Positions 36,255 to 45,321 of a stretch of DNA of 64,000 nt are shown in pieces. The DNA is from Leptothrix sp. (in: b-proteobacteria) (GTDB taxonomy: Bacteria > Pseudomonadota > Gammaproteobacteria > Burkholderiales > Burkholderiaceae_C). How positions within the stretch are numbered: the first letter of the stretch is position 1; every line of letters starts with the position of its first letter. Location of the stretch: contig PNKV01000006.1 of assembly GCA_013822685.1 (NCBI GenBank), forward strand, positions 159,803 through 223,802, read 5' to 3'. Below the pieces are notes generated by a model that had not been told where the DNA came from, ran no database searches, and saw nothing but the letters and a program-made list of their open reading frames with translations. The translations under genes and the position numbers were made by a program.

Positions 36255-38117
36255 TCAGAACCAGTCGGGCCGGGCTTGCGCGCAAGTCATGTCGCGGCGC
36301 GCAACCACGCCCAACCAGGCGTCGATCTTGGGCAGCTCGAAGTTGAAGAAGTAATCGCAGGCGGCCAGCTTGCCCTGCAGAAAGCCTTGGCCCAGCGGGC
36401 TTTGCTGGTCCAGCGCGCTGCGTGCGGCAATCGCCAGCTCCAGCCAGATCCACGCCAGCACCGTGTGGCCAAAGCCTTGCAGGTAAGGCGTGGCGTTGGC
36501 CAGCGCTTCTTCAGGCACGCCGGTAGACCAAGCGGCCTTGGTGGTCGCGCCCACCTTCTGCAACGCCTGCGCCAACGCATTGCTGTGCTCCGCCAAGCCA
36601 TCGATCTGGCCGGCCTTCTGAATGGTCTGGCTGATGCGCTCGGCCAGCACGCTCAAGGCCTTGCCGCCGTTCATCACCACCTTGCGGCCCAACAGGTCCA
36701 GGCCCTGGATGCCGTGGGTGCCTTCGTGAATCATGTTCAGGCGGTTGTCACGCCAATATTGCTCGACCGGGAAGTCGCGCGTGTAGCCATAGCCGCCCAG
36801 GATCTGGATGGCCAGGCTGTTGGCCTCTTGCGCCCACTCGCTGGGCCAGCTCTTGGCGATGGGCGTCAGCAGTTCCAGCAACAGGCCAGCGTGCTCGGCC
36901 TCGGCGGGCGTGCCGGTGTATTCCTCATCGACCAATCGCGCGCAAAACAAGCCCAGGGCCAGGCCACCTTCGGCGATGGCCTTTTGCTGCAGCAGCATGC
37001 GCTTCACATCGGTGTGCTCGATGATCGAGATCTGCGGTGCGCTGTGGTCCTTGCCACCCGCGCCCATGCGCCGGCCTTGCGGGCGTTGCAGCGCGTATTC
37101 CAGCGAAGCCTCGTAGCCCGCGTAACCCAGCATGGTCGCGCCCAGGCCCACGCTGATGCGGGCCTCGTTCATCAAGGTGAACATGCACTTGAGGCCTTCG
37201 CCCTGCTTGCCGATCAGGTAGCCCACCGCGCCCGACTGGCCGTTCACCGGGAACTTGCCTTCGCCAAAGTTCAGCAGGGTGTTGACCGTGCCGCGGTAGC
37301 CCAGCTTGTGGTTCAGGCCGGCCAGGGCCACGTCGTTGCGTTGATCGGTGATGGCGCCATCTTGCTTGACCAGCTTGCGGGGCACGATGAACAGCGAGAT
37401 GCCCTTCACGCCTGGGATCGTCTTGCCATCTTCACCCGGGATCTTGGCCAGCACCAGGTGCACGATGTTCTCGCCCATCTCATGCTCGCCGCCCGAGATC
37501 CACATCTTGTTGCCCGTGAGGCGGTAACGTGGCCCCAGTGCGTCCTGGTCCCAGTCGATGCCGCTGCCATCGCCCTTCACGTCAGGTGTGGCCTTGGTCA
37601 GGATGTCCGACAGGCTGGAGCCGGCCTGCGGTTCGCTCAAACACATGGTGCCGAAGGTTCGGCCTTCGAAGCCACCCTTGGCGAACACGTCGATCTGCAA
37701 AGGCGTGCCGTGGGCCAGGATGGTGTTGGCGTTGCCGCGCGTGAGCATGGGATAGGCCGCGAGCGACACGCTGGCCTTGTAGAAGAAGCTCATCGAGGCG
37801 ATCTCAACCACGGTGGGCAACTGCATGCCGCCGATCTCGACGTCCTTGCTGGCGCCCATCAGGCCCGCGTCGTTGAAGGCCTGCAGGGCCACGGGCGTTT
37901 CTTCGGGCAGGTGCACCTTCACGCCGTCGAACTCGGGTTCCTGCACATCAGTCAGGCGGTTGTGCGGCGCGAACTGTTCGCTGGCGAGTTTCTCGCTCAA
38001 GTCCAGCACCGCGTCGAAGGTCTCGCGGTTGTGGTCGGTGTGGCGCTCGCGCAGGGTCAGGTCTTCGGCGTGAAGCCAGTCGTGCAGCAGGAAGTCGATG
38101 GTGGCGCGGTGGGTCAT
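36255..38117 (-). CDS. Acyl-CoA dehydrogenase, long form (DmdC/AcdH-like)
   Basis: This 620-residue flavoenzyme is of the longer class with an extra C-terminal helical domain. Conserved parts include FGTMCLSEPQAGSSLSDI (flavin site), RYRLTGNKMWISGGEHE, and MNEARISVGLGATMLGYAGYE. The catalytic-glutamate loop is IHEGTHGIQGLDLLGRK. It oxidises an acyl-CoA to the 2-enoyl-CoA with FAD, passing electrons to ETF. This long class includes 3-methylmercaptopropionyl-CoA and long-chain enzymes, so the chain length is unknown. It lies 47 bp after the enoyl-CoA hydratase gene. Confidence 0.92.
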   Translation of the reverse strand: MTHRATIDFLLHDWLHAEDLTLRERHTDHNRETFDAVLDLSEKLASEQFAPHNRLTDVQEPEFDGVKVHLPEETPVALQAFNDAGLMGASKDVEIGGMQLPTVVEIASMSFFYKASVSLAAYPMLTRGNANTILAHGTPLQIDVFAKGGFEGRTFGTMCLSEPQAGSSLSDILTKATPDVKGDGSGIDWDQDALGPRYRLTGNKMWISGGEHEMGENIVHLVLAKIPGEDGKTIPGVKGISLFIVPRKLVKQDGAITDQRNDVALAGLNHKLGYRGTVNTLLNFGEGKFPVNGQSGAVGYLIGKQGEGLKCMFTLMNEARISVGLGATMLGYAGYEASLEYALQRPQGRRMGAGGKDHSAPQISIIEHTDVKRMLLQQKAIAEGGLALGLFCARLVDEEYTGTPAEAEHAGLLLELLTPIAKSWPSEWAQEANSLAIQILGGYGYTRDFPVEQYWRDNRLNMIHEGTHGIQGLDLLGRKVVMNGGKALSVLAERISQTIQKAGQIDGLAEHSNALAQALQKVGATTKAAWSTGVPEEALANATPYLQGFGHTVLAWIWLELAIAARSALDQQSPLGQGFLQGKLAACDYFFNFELPKIDAWLGVVARRDMTCAQARPDWF

Positions 38118-38164
38118 GGGGATCTCTTGGAAATCGGTTTTGGTTCAGCAAAGGCGGAGCAGGC

Positions 38165-38947
38165 TCAGCGCCCTTTGAACACCGCATCGCGGCGCTCGAT
38201 GAATGATTGGATGCCTTCGGCCGCGTCTTCGCTTTGCATCACGGGCAGCAGGTCTTTGAACAGGTGCTTGGCGGCTTCGGCCTCGCCTTCGTTCCACGCC
38301 AGGCGCGTGGACTTCAACACGTTCTGCACGCCCATCGGCGCGGCCTTGGCGATCTGCTCGGCGATCTCGCGGGCCTTGGCCAGTTGCTGGCCGGCCGGCA
38401 CGACTTCTTGCACCAGGCCCAAACGGTGCGACTCTGGCGCGTACCAAAAATCGCCCGTCAGCAGGTAGCGCTGCGCATTGGCCCAGCCCATCTGCTGCGG
38501 CAACCGCAAGGTGGCACCGGCGCAGGGGAAGATGCCACGCTTGACTTCCAGCATCGCGAAGCGCGTGTCATCGGCCGCCACACGCACCTCGGTGTTGAGC
38601 ATGATCTCGACGCCCCAGGTGAAGCAGTTGCCCTGCACCGCCATCACCACCGGCTTGCTGTGGCGCGGGCCTTGCAGCCCGAAGGGGTCGATCTCGCCCT
38701 CGCCGATCTCGAAGCCCTTGCCGTTGCCGAAAATGGGCGCGAACTTGTCCAACTCAACGCCCGAGGTGAAGTGCTTGCCCTCAGCATGCAGCAGCGCCAC
38801 GCGCAAATCGGGGTTGCGGCTCAGTTCGCCATAGGCCTTGGCGATGTCGCTGTACATCTCGGGCGACAACGCGTTGTGCTTCTCCGGCCGGTTGACGCGG
38901 ATCTCCAGGATGTGCCCGTTCTGCGTGGTTTCAATGAATGAAGACAT
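38165..38947 (-). CDS. Enoyl-CoA hydratase/isomerase (crotonase family)
   Basis: This 260-residue crotonase has both expected glutamates in place: GNCFTWGVEIML and FAMLEVKRGIFPCAG. The first oxyanion-hole segment is unusual (FTWG where GGG is common). It hydrates or isomerises enoyl-CoA made by the adjacent dehydrogenase. The ATG at 38947 (MSSFIETTQ) gives the family-typical N-terminus. It is the first gene of the unit running to 33095, separated from the upstream FadB-like gene by an intrinsic terminator. Confidence 0.9.
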   Translation of the reverse strand: MSSFIETTQNGHILEIRVNRPEKHNALSPEMYSDIAKAYGELSRNPDLRVALLHAEGKHFTSGVELDKFAPIFGNGKGFEIGEGEIDPFGLQGPRHSKPVVMAVQGNCFTWGVEIMLNTEVRVAADDTRFAMLEVKRGIFPCAGATLRLPQQMGWANAQRYLLTGDFWYAPESHRLGLVQEVVPAGQQLAKAREIAEQIAKAAPMGVQNVLKSTRLAWNEGEAEAAKHLFKDLLPVMQSEDAAEGIQSFIERRDAVFKGR

Positions 38948-38980
38948 GCTGACCTCGGATTGAAAAATGAACAGGCGGCC

Positions 38981-39017
38981 AAAAAAAAGGTCCACAGCTT
39001 CAACAGTGCTGCAGACC
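38981..39017 (-). terminator. Rho-independent terminator after the FadB-like gene
   Basis: On the minus strand, a 10-bp stem (GGTCTGCAGC with GCTGTGGACC, two G-U pairs, 9-nt loop) is followed by eight T residues. It lies 43 bp past the FadB-like stop and 34 bp before the enoyl-CoA hydratase start, dividing the cluster into two transcription units. Confidence 0.85.
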
Positions 39018-39059
39018 CCTTTTGATTCAGTCAACCGCCTTGGTCGCCAGGCTTGTGGA

Positions 39060-41165
39060 TCAAGCCTGCCCGGTGAAGTTCTTGACCTCGGCCGCCAGCT
39101 TGGCCAGCAGCGGTGCAGGCTCCCAGAAGGCCACATCATCGTGCGGGTTCTGCTGGAAGGCCTTCATCTGTTCAATCACCTGAGGCAAGCCGACCATGTC
39201 GGCGTACAGCATCGGGCCACCACGGTAGATGGGGAAGCCATAGCCGGTCAGGTAGACCATGTCCAGGTCAGAGGCGCGGTTGGCAATGCCTTCTTCCAGG
39301 ATCTTGGCGCCTTCGTTGGTCAGCGACAGCACCAGACGGCTGACGATCTCTTCATCGCTGATCTCGCGTGGCGTGATGTGGTTGTCCTGGCGGAACTTGT
39401 CGAGGATGGCCAGCACTTCGGTCGATGGCACGGGTTCGCGCTTGCCGACTTCATAGTCGTACCAGCCCTTACCAGCCTTCTGGCCGAAACGGCCCACCTC
39501 ACAGATCAAGTCAGCAACCTTGCTGTAGCGCATATTGGGCTTTTCAACATAGCGGCGCTTGCGGATCGCCCAGCCAATGTCGTTGCCAGCCAGGTCGCCC
39601 ACGCGGAAGGGTCCCATGGCCATGCCGAACTTCTCGGCAGCCTTGTCGACCTGCTCAGGCGTGGCGCCCTCTTCGATCAGGAAGCCGGCTTGGCGGGTGT
39701 ATTGCTCGAACATGCGGTTGCCAATGAAGCCATCGCACACGCCCGAGACCACCGCCACCTTCTTGATCTTCTTGGCCACGGCCATCACGGTGGCCATCAC
39801 GTCCTTGGCGGTGTGCTTGCTGCGCACCACTTCCAGCAGGCGCATCACATTGGCCGGGCTGAAGAAGTGCAGGCCCACCACGTCGCTCGGGCGCTTGGTC
39901 ACTTCGGCGATCTTGTCCACGTCCAGCGTCGAGGTGTTGGAGGCCAGGATCGCGCCCGGCTTCATCACCTGGTCCAGCTTAGCGAACACCTGCGACTTCA
40001 CGCCCAGATCTTCAAACACAGCCTCAATCACCATGTCGGCCTGCGCGATGTCGTCGTAGCTCAGCGTGGTGCTGAGCAGGGCCATGCGCTGCTCATACTT
40101 GGCCTGGGCCAGCTTGCCCTTGGACACCTGCGCTTCGTAGTTCTTGCGGATGATGCCCAGGCCACGGTCGATGGCTTCCTGCTTCATCTCCAGCAAGGTC
40201 ACGGGCACGCCCGCGTTCAGGAAGCACATGGCAATGCCGCCACCCATGGTGCCGGCGCCAATGATGGCCACCTTATCGACCTTGCGCAAAGGCGTGTCGG
40301 CGGGCACATCGGGGATCTTGCTGGCGGCACGCTCGCCGAAGAAGGCGTGGCGCTGCGCACGTGCCTGGTCGCTGGTGACGATGCGCTCGAACACATCACG
40401 CTCGAACTTGATGCCAGCGTCCAGATCCGTCAGGCTGACCGAGGCTTCCACGCAATCGACGCAACGCTGCGGCGCTTCCAGGTTGCGGCGGGTCTTGGCC
40501 AGGGCAGCACGGGTCTTGATGAACAACTCAGGATCGGTGGGCTTGGCCACCGTCAGGTCACGAACCGACGGCAGTGGGCGTGCGGCGGCGATCTGCTTGG
40601 CGAAGATCTTGGCGCCGGCCAGCAAGTCACCATCAACCAACTGGCTGAACAACTTCTGGCCAGGCGCCAGGATCAACTTCTCGCTGGGCACCGAAGCACC
40701 CGTGGTGATCATCTCGAGTGCAGTTTCCACACCCAGCACGCGCGGCAGGCGCTGCGTGCCGCCGGCGCCTGGCACCAGGCCGATGTTCACCTCAGGCAGG
40801 GCCACTTGCGTGCCAGAAGCCGCCACACGGTAGTGGCACCCCAGGGCCAGTTCCAGGCCTCCGCCCATGACCACGCCATGGATGGCCGCCACGACGGGCT
40901 TGGTCGATTGCTCGACCGCTGCAATGGTGACGTGCAAATCGGGCGCGGCTGAGGCCTTGGGCGATCCGAACTCACGGATGTCGGCACCACCGCAAAAGAC
41001 CTTGCCCGAACCGGTGATGACCACGGCTTGCACGGCGTCGTCGGCCTGAGCCTTGGTGATGCCATCAACGATGCCGGCGCGCGTGCTTTGCCCCAGACCA
41101 TTGACGGGTGGGTTTTCCAGCGTGATGACGGCGATGCCGTCGGCGACTTGGTAGGAGGTGCTCAT
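39060..41165 (-). CDS. Bifunctional enoyl-CoA hydratase/3-hydroxyacyl-CoA dehydrogenase (FadB-like)
   Basis: This 701-residue fusion has an N-terminal crotonase domain (about 1-190) with catalytic glutamates in [12 protein letters not shown] and [17 protein letters not shown]. The NAD-binding dehydrogenase domain (about 300-480) has [19 protein letters not shown] and [17 protein letters not shown]-terminal helical domain carries [13 protein letters not shown]. It hydrates 2-enoyl-CoA and oxidises the 3-hydroxyacyl-CoA with NAD. The layout is that of peroxisomal-type multifunctional enzymes and FadJ/FadB. No thiolase gene is in the window, so the last beta-oxidation step must be encoded elsewhere. 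Confidence 0.94.
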   Translation of the reverse strand: MSTSYQVADGIAVITLENPPVNGLGQSTRAGIVDGITKAQADDAVQAVVITGSGKVFCGGADIREFGSPKASAAPDLHVTIAAVEQSTKPVVAAIHGVVMGGGLELALGCHYRVAASGTQVALPEVNIGLVPGAGGTQRLPRVLGVETALEMITTGASVPSEKLILAPGQKLFSQLVDGDLLAGAKIFAKQIAAARPLPSVRDLTVAKPTDPELFIKTRAALAKTRRNLEAPQRCVDCVEASVSLTDLDAGIKFERDVFERIVTSDQARAQRHAFFGERAASKIPDVPADTPLRKVDKVAIIGAGTMGGGIAMCFLNAGVPVTLLEMKQEAIDRGLGIIRKNYEAQVSKGKLAQAKYEQRMALLSTTLSYDDIAQADMVIEAVFEDLGVKSQVFAKLDQVMKPGAILASNTSTLDVDKIAEVTKRPSDVVGLHFFSPANVMRLLEVVRSKHTAKDVMATVMAVAKKIKKVAVVSGVCDGFIGNRMFEQYTRQAGFLIEEGATPEQVDKAAEKFGMAMGPFRVGDLAGNDIGWAIRKRRYVEKPNMRYSKVADLICEVGRFGQKAGKGWYDYEVGKREPVPSTEVLAILDKFRQDNHITPREISDEEIVSRLVLSLTNEGAKILEEGIANRASDLDMVYLTGYGFPIYRGGPMLYADMVGLPQVIEQMKAFQQNPHDDVAFWEPAPLLAKLAAEVKNFTGQA

Positions 41166-41278
41166 GCCAATCTCACTCGTGTGGGGAATCTGAAAAGAAC
41201 CATTGTAAGAATAGCTGCATTAACCCTTGCGGCAACACTGCAACGGTCGCCAAAAGCCCAGGGTAAACGCTTAAATCC

Positions 41279-41983
41279 TCACACTTCCAACCACTCGCGG
41301 CGAACGTTGCTGTCGGCCTTCAGCTCTTCAGGCGTGCCCTGAAAAACCACCTCGCCATGGCCCATCACGTAGCAGCGCTGAGAGATGTCCAGCGCAATCG
41401 TGAGCTTCTGCTCCACCAGCAACACGGCCAAGCCGCGCCGCTTGAGCTCTTTCAAATATTCACCCACCAACTCCACGATCTTGGGCGCCAGGCCTTCGGT
41501 CGGCTCGTCGATCATGATCAGGTCGGGGTCGCCCATCAAGGTGCGGCACAGCGTGAGCATCTGCTGCTCGCCGCCCGACAGCACCCCGGCTTCGGTGTGC
41601 TGGCGCTCTTTCAAGCGCGGGAACATCTGGTACATGTCGTCCAGCGACCAGCGCCCGTTTTTCTTGCCACCCCGCCCCGGTTGCTGGCCCAGCAGCAGGT
41701 TCTGCTCCACCGTCAGTTTCGGGAACACATCGCGGCTTTCGGGCACATAACCCAGCCCGCGCCGGGCGATGTCGTAGGTCTTGTGGCCGAGGATGTCGGT
41801 GCCGTTCCAGGACACCTTGCCCTCGCCCTGCACCAGGCCCATCACGGCCTTGATGGTGGTGGATCGGCCCGAGCCATTGCGGCCCAGCAGGGCCACGATT
41901 TCGCCTGATTTCACTTCCAGGTCCACGCCGTGGAGGATGTGGCTTTTGCCGTAGAAGGCGTGCAGTTTCTGAATGGACAACAT
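41279..41983 (-). CDS. livF: Branched-chain-type ABC transporter ATPase LivF with Walker A Lys-to-Arg change
   Basis: This 234-residue HAAT-family ATPase has signature VLSGGEQQMLTLCR, Walker B LIMIDEPTEGLAP and switch loop VLLVEQKLT. The Walker A reads GRNGSGRST: the invariant lysine is arginine at residue 40 (codon CGA at 41864-41866). An insert with GRGGKKNGRWSLDDMY precedes the helical domain. It would power import with LivG, whose gene lies 2 bp upstream. It is last gene of livKHMGF. The substitution suggests reduced or asymmetric ATP hydrolysis in this subunit. Confidence 0.92.
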   Translation of the reverse strand: MLSIQKLHAFYGKSHILHGVDLEVKSGEIVALLGRNGSGRSTTIKAVMGLVQGEGKVSWNGTDILGHKTYDIARRGLGYVPESRDVFPKLTVEQNLLLGQQPGRGGKKNGRWSLDDMYQMFPRLKERQHTEAGVLSGGEQQMLTLCRTLMGDPDLIMIDEPTEGLAPKIVELVGEYLKELKRRGLAVLLVEQKLTIALDISQRCYVMGHGEVVFQGTPEELKADSNVRREWLEV

Positions 41984-41985
41984 GG

Positions 41986-42801
41986 TCAGACTCCGGCCTC
42001 AAGGGTTTGCTGGTCGGCCAGGGCCGAACCCAGGTAGGCTTCGCGCACCCGCTCGTTGCCGCGGACTTTTTCAGGCGTGTCAAAAGCGATCACCTCGCCA
42101 TACACCAGCACCGCGATGCGGTCGGCCAGGCCGAACACCACGCCCATGTCGTGTTCCACCGTCAGCAGCGTCTTGCCCACCGTCACCTCGCGGATCAGGT
42201 TCACGAAGTTGGCGGTCTCAGATTTGCTCATGCCCGCCGTGGGTTCGTCCAGCAAGATGACCTTGCCGCCGCCCGCGATCGTCACGCCGATCTCCAGCGC
42301 GCGTTGCTCGGCATACGTCAAAGACGACACCATGACATTGCGCTTGCGCTGCAGGCGGATCATGCCCAGCACTTCTTCGGCACGTGCATTGGCGGCATCC
42401 AGCTTAGACAGGAAGCGCCAGAAGGCATAGCCCTCGCCCATGGACCACAACACCGCGCAGCGGATGTTCTCGAACACGCTGAGGCGCGGGAACAGGTTGG
42501 ACACCTGGAAGCTGCGGGCCAGCCCACGGCGGTTGACGTCGTAAGGCGTGCGGCCATCAATGCGCTCACCATTGAGCAAGATCTCGCCGCTGGAGGGCGC
42601 CATGCGGCCGCTGATCAGGTTGAACAAGGTTGACTTGCCGGCGCCGTTGGGGCCGATCAAGGCCACACGCTCGCCTTCCTTCACCTGCAGCTGGGCACCG
42701 CGGATGATTTCAGTCTTGCCAAAGGATTTGCGCACATCGCGCAACTCGAGGGCAAAGCCGCTCGACGATGCGCCTGAGGAAGTGTGGGGAGTACTCATCA
42801 C
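41986..42801 (-). CDS. livG: Branched-chain-type ABC transporter ATPase LivG
   Basis: This 271-residue ATPase has canonical Walker A LIGPNGAGKST (about 51-61), the LivG-type signature SLTYAEQRALEIGV, Walker B VILLDEPTAGM and switch histidine VEHDMGVVFGL. In contrast to its partner LivF, the Walker A lysine is present, so this is probably the main hydrolysing site. An N-terminal Ser-rich stretch precedes the ABC domain. It lies 21 bp after livM and 2 bp before livF. Confidence 0.94.
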   Translation of the reverse strand: MMSTPHTSSGASSSGFALELRDVRKSFGKTEIIRGAQLQVKEGERVALIGPNGAGKSTLFNLISGRMAPSSGEILLNGERIDGRTPYDVNRRGLARSFQVSNLFPRLSVFENIRCAVLWSMGEGYAFWRFLSKLDAANARAEEVLGMIRLQRKRNVMVSSLTYAEQRALEIGVTIAGGGKVILLDEPTAGMSKSETANFVNLIREVTVGKTLLTVEHDMGVVFGLADRIAVLVYGEVIAFDTPEKVRGNERVREAYLGSALADQQTLEAGV

Positions 42802-42822
42802 TGGGGCTTCAGGTTCGTGGGT

Positions 42823-44118
42823 TCAAAGCGCTTCACGGCGGCGTGTTTCAGCCTCGATGTCGTCTTGCACCGCGCTCCAGCGGGCGGCGAAATGGCGACG
42901 AGCCACTTCAAACAGAACAGCGCCAACCAAGGTGAGCAGGCCCGCGCCCATCCACGCCGTCGGGCTGTCGGTGTTGATCTCGACCTTCCAGTAGGTCATC
43001 GTGGGCCCCAAGGCCTCGTTGAGCTTGCGGTGGTACACCATCTCGACCATCACCGAGATGCCCACCAGCGCCGTGAAGGCCGTGCTGAACAAGGCCAGGT
43101 AAGCCACCCACAGGCGCCGCATCATGCCGAAGGCCGCCACGCGCACGTTCATCATCAACAGTGCGGCAAAGCCGCCCGGTGCGTACATCACCATGGCCAG
43201 GAAACCCACGCCCAGGTAAAGCAGCCAGGCCTTGGTCATCTCGTGCAATAACACCTCGGCCAGCACCATCAGCACCGCGCCGATGATGGGGCCGAAGAAG
43301 AACAGTGCACCACCGATGAAGGTGAACAGCAGGTAGGCGCCCGAGCGCTCAGCGCTCATCACTTCGGCCGTCACGATCTCGTTGTTCAGTGCCGCCAAGC
43401 CGCCCGCGATGCCCGCGAAGAAGCCCGCCACCATAAAAGAGATGTAGCGCACGCGCTGGGTGTCGTAGCCGATGAACTCGACGCGCTCGGGGTTGTCGCG
43501 CACGGCGTTGAGCATGCGGCCCAGCGGCGTCTGCGTGAAGGCGAACATCAAGGCGGTCGACACAAAGCAATAGACCGCGATCAGGTAGTACACCTGGATC
43601 TGCGGACCGAAGGTGATGCCCATCACCGCATCGCCAATGACGCGGTTGCTCGAGATGCCCCCCTCGCCGCCGAAGAACTCGGGCAGCATCAATGACATCG
43701 AGAACACCAGCGCGCCGATGCCCAGCGTGATCATGGCGAAGGTGGTGCCCGACTTCTTGGTGGTGACCGCGCCGAACAGCGCCGCCACCAGCAGGCCCGA
43801 CACGCCGCCCACCATGGGGACCAGGCTGACCGGGATGGGCAGGCTACCCGACGACGCAAAGTTCAGCGCATGGATGGCCCCGAAAGCCCCCAGCCCCGAA
43901 TACACCGCGTGCCCGAAGCTGAGCATGCCGCCCTGCCCCAACAGCATGTTGTAAGACAGGCAGACGATGATGCCGATGCCCATCTGCGACAACATCGTCA
44001 TCGACAGGCTGCTGGTCCACAGCAAGGGGGCCACCAGCAAGACCAGTGCGAACAGCGTCCACACGATCCAGCGGCCAAGGTTGTAAGGTTTGAAGCGGTA
44101 AAAGGTAGTTGATGACAT
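42823..44118 (-). CDS. livM: Branched-chain-type ABC transporter permease LivM with C-terminal extension
   Basis: This 431-residue inner-membrane protein has the LivM core with helices from about 20 to 315. Its signature motifs are YNMLLGQGGMLSFGHA and RMLNAVRDNPERVEFIGYD (coupling loop). The core normally ends near VMYAPGGFAALL. Here about 105 more residues follow, with two further hydrophobic segments (about 338-360 and 388-406) and a charged tail DDIEAETRRREAL. The extra helices are unlike the E. coli protein, whose additional length is N-terminal. It pairs with LivH, whose gene ends 6 bp upstream. Confidence 0.92.
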   Translation of the reverse strand: MSSTTFYRFKPYNLGRWIVWTLFALVLLVAPLLWTSSLSMTMLSQMGIGIIVCLSYNMLLGQGGMLSFGHAVYSGLGAFGAIHALNFASSGSLPIPVSLVPMVGGVSGLLVAALFGAVTTKKSGTTFAMITLGIGALVFSMSLMLPEFFGGEGGISSNRVIGDAVMGITFGPQIQVYYLIAVYCFVSTALMFAFTQTPLGRMLNAVRDNPERVEFIGYDTQRVRYISFMVAGFFAGIAGGLAALNNEIVTAEVMSAERSGAYLLFTFIGGALFFFGPIIGAVLMVLAEVLLHEMTKAWLLYLGVGFLAMVMYAPGGFAALLMMNVRVAAFGMMRRLWVAYLALFSTAFTALVGISVMVEMVYHRKLNEALGPTMTYWKVEINTDSPTAWMGAGLLTLVGAVLFEVARRHFAARWSAVQDDIEAETRRREAL

Positions 44119-44124
44119 GGCGGC

Positions 44125-45150
44125 TTACTCCTCGCGCGTGCCCAACAGGCCCTTGGGCCTGAAGATCAGAATGAGCACCAGCAGGAGGTACGGGAGGATC
44201 GGCGCCATCTGCGACACCGAAATCTTGAGGAGCGGGTAGGCCCAGTGGTCAAAGCTCACTGGGTTGCCCATGTTCTGCATCACCGAGGCGATGGACACGT
44301 CCACCACCACCGCGAAGGTCTGCATCAGGCCGATCAGGATGGACGCCAGGAAGGCCCCCGCCAGCGAGCCCATGCCACCGACTACCACCACCACGAAGAT
44401 GATGGCGCCCAGCGAAGCCGCCATGTTGGGTTCGGTCACGAAGGCATTCCCGCCGATCACACCGGCCAGGCCGGCCAGCGCGCAGCCGCCGCCAAACACA
44501 CCCATCATCACGCGGGGCACGTTGTGGCCCAGCGCTTGCGCCATGTCCGGGTGCGTGAGCGCCGCCTGGATGATGAGGCCGACGCGGGTGCGGGTCAGCA
44601 ACAGCCACAGCGATCCCAGCATGAACAGGGCGACGATGGCCATGAAGCCCCGGTACAGCGGGAACTGGGTGCAGGAGTTGCCGGAATCCGGTGCGCAGAT
44701 CGCGGCATCGCCCGCGCCCCACAGCCAGGCCAGACCCTGCCCTTGCACATTGGCCACGGTGAACAGCGGCCCACTCAGCAGCTCGGGCACCCGGTAGTCG
44801 ACGTTAGAAGGGCCGAAGTACAAACGCACCACTTCAACGATCACATAGGACAGGCCAAAGGTGATCAGCAGCTCGGGCACGTGCCCGTATGCGTGCACCT
44901 TGCGCAAGCTGTAGCGCTCGAAGGCCGCACCCAGCAAACCCACGAGGATGGGGGACAGGATCAGCGCAGGGAAGAAGCCCACGTACCCCGTGATCTCGTA
45001 GGCAAAGTAAGCACCCAGCATGTAGAAGCTGGCGTGGGCGAAGTTCAGAACGCCCATCATGCTGAAAATAAGCGTCAGCCCGGAGCTGAGCATGAAGAGC
45101 AGCAGCCCGTAGCTGAGACCACTCAAGAAGAAGACGACGAAAGTTTCCAT
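44125..45150 (-). CDS. livH: Branched-chain-type ABC transporter permease LivH with inserted loop
   Basis: This 341-residue permease has LivH hallmarks SGLTLIFSMMGVLNFAHASFYMLGAY and GVIGGNAFVTEPNMAASLGAIIFVV. Compared with typical LivH (about 290-310) it has an insertion of about 40 residues at 127-166 containing Cys152 and Cys160. This probably forms a periplasmic loop and may hold a disulfide. It is the first of four translocator genes and lies 171 bp after livK. That gap contains a strong hairpin. Confidence 0.92.
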   Translation of the reverse strand: METFVVFFLSGLSYGLLLFMLSSGLTLIFSMMGVLNFAHASFYMLGAYFAYEITGYVGFFPALILSPILVGLLGAAFERYSLRKVHAYGHVPELLITFGLSYVIVEVVRLYFGPSNVDYRVPELLSGPLFTVANVQGQGLAWLWGAGDAAICAPDSGNSCTQFPLYRGFMAIVALFMLGSLWLLLTRTRVGLIIQAALTHPDMAQALGHNVPRVMMGVFGGGCALAGLAGVIGGNAFVTEPNMAASLGAIIFVVVVVGGMGSLAGAFLASILIGLMQTFAVVVDVSIASVMQNMGNPVSFDHWAYPLLKISVSQMAPILPYLLLVLILIFRPKGLLGTREE

Positions 45151-45201
45151 GACAGAGCGACCGTGGCGCTGAAATCGGTCAACCGCTAGGCTGACGAGGG
45201 G

Positions 45202-45229
45202 CCCCTGCCGCGGTGACCGCGGACAGGGG
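45202..45229 (-). other. GC-rich stem-loop between livK and livH
   Basis: CCCCTG-CCGCGG pairs with CCGCGG-CAGGGG around a 3-nt loop with a single bulged base. There is no following T-tract. It lies 92 bp past livK and 51 bp before livH, so it may protect the livK end of the mRNA or partly terminate, giving more binding protein than permease. Confidence 0.6.
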
Positions 45230-45321
45230 GGCGCTCATTGGCGTTGATCGGACCGCCACGCCAAGCGTTCCGCCTTACTGCTACTGCGAGGTGCGGCAGC
45301 GCCGTCAGGCGCCGCCTGGCA

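Noticed and set aside
36252..38468. Open frame of 738 codons on the plus strand
   Set aside because: It lies antisense to the acyl-CoA dehydrogenase and part of the enoyl-CoA hydratase, has no recognisable domain and the Ala/Gln/His/Val-rich composition of GC-skewed shadow frames.
38967..40952. Open frame of 661 codons on the plus strand
   Set aside because: Antisense to the FadB-like gene, whose motifs are complete. The plus-strand product is low-complexity His/Gln/Gly/Leu and has no family match.
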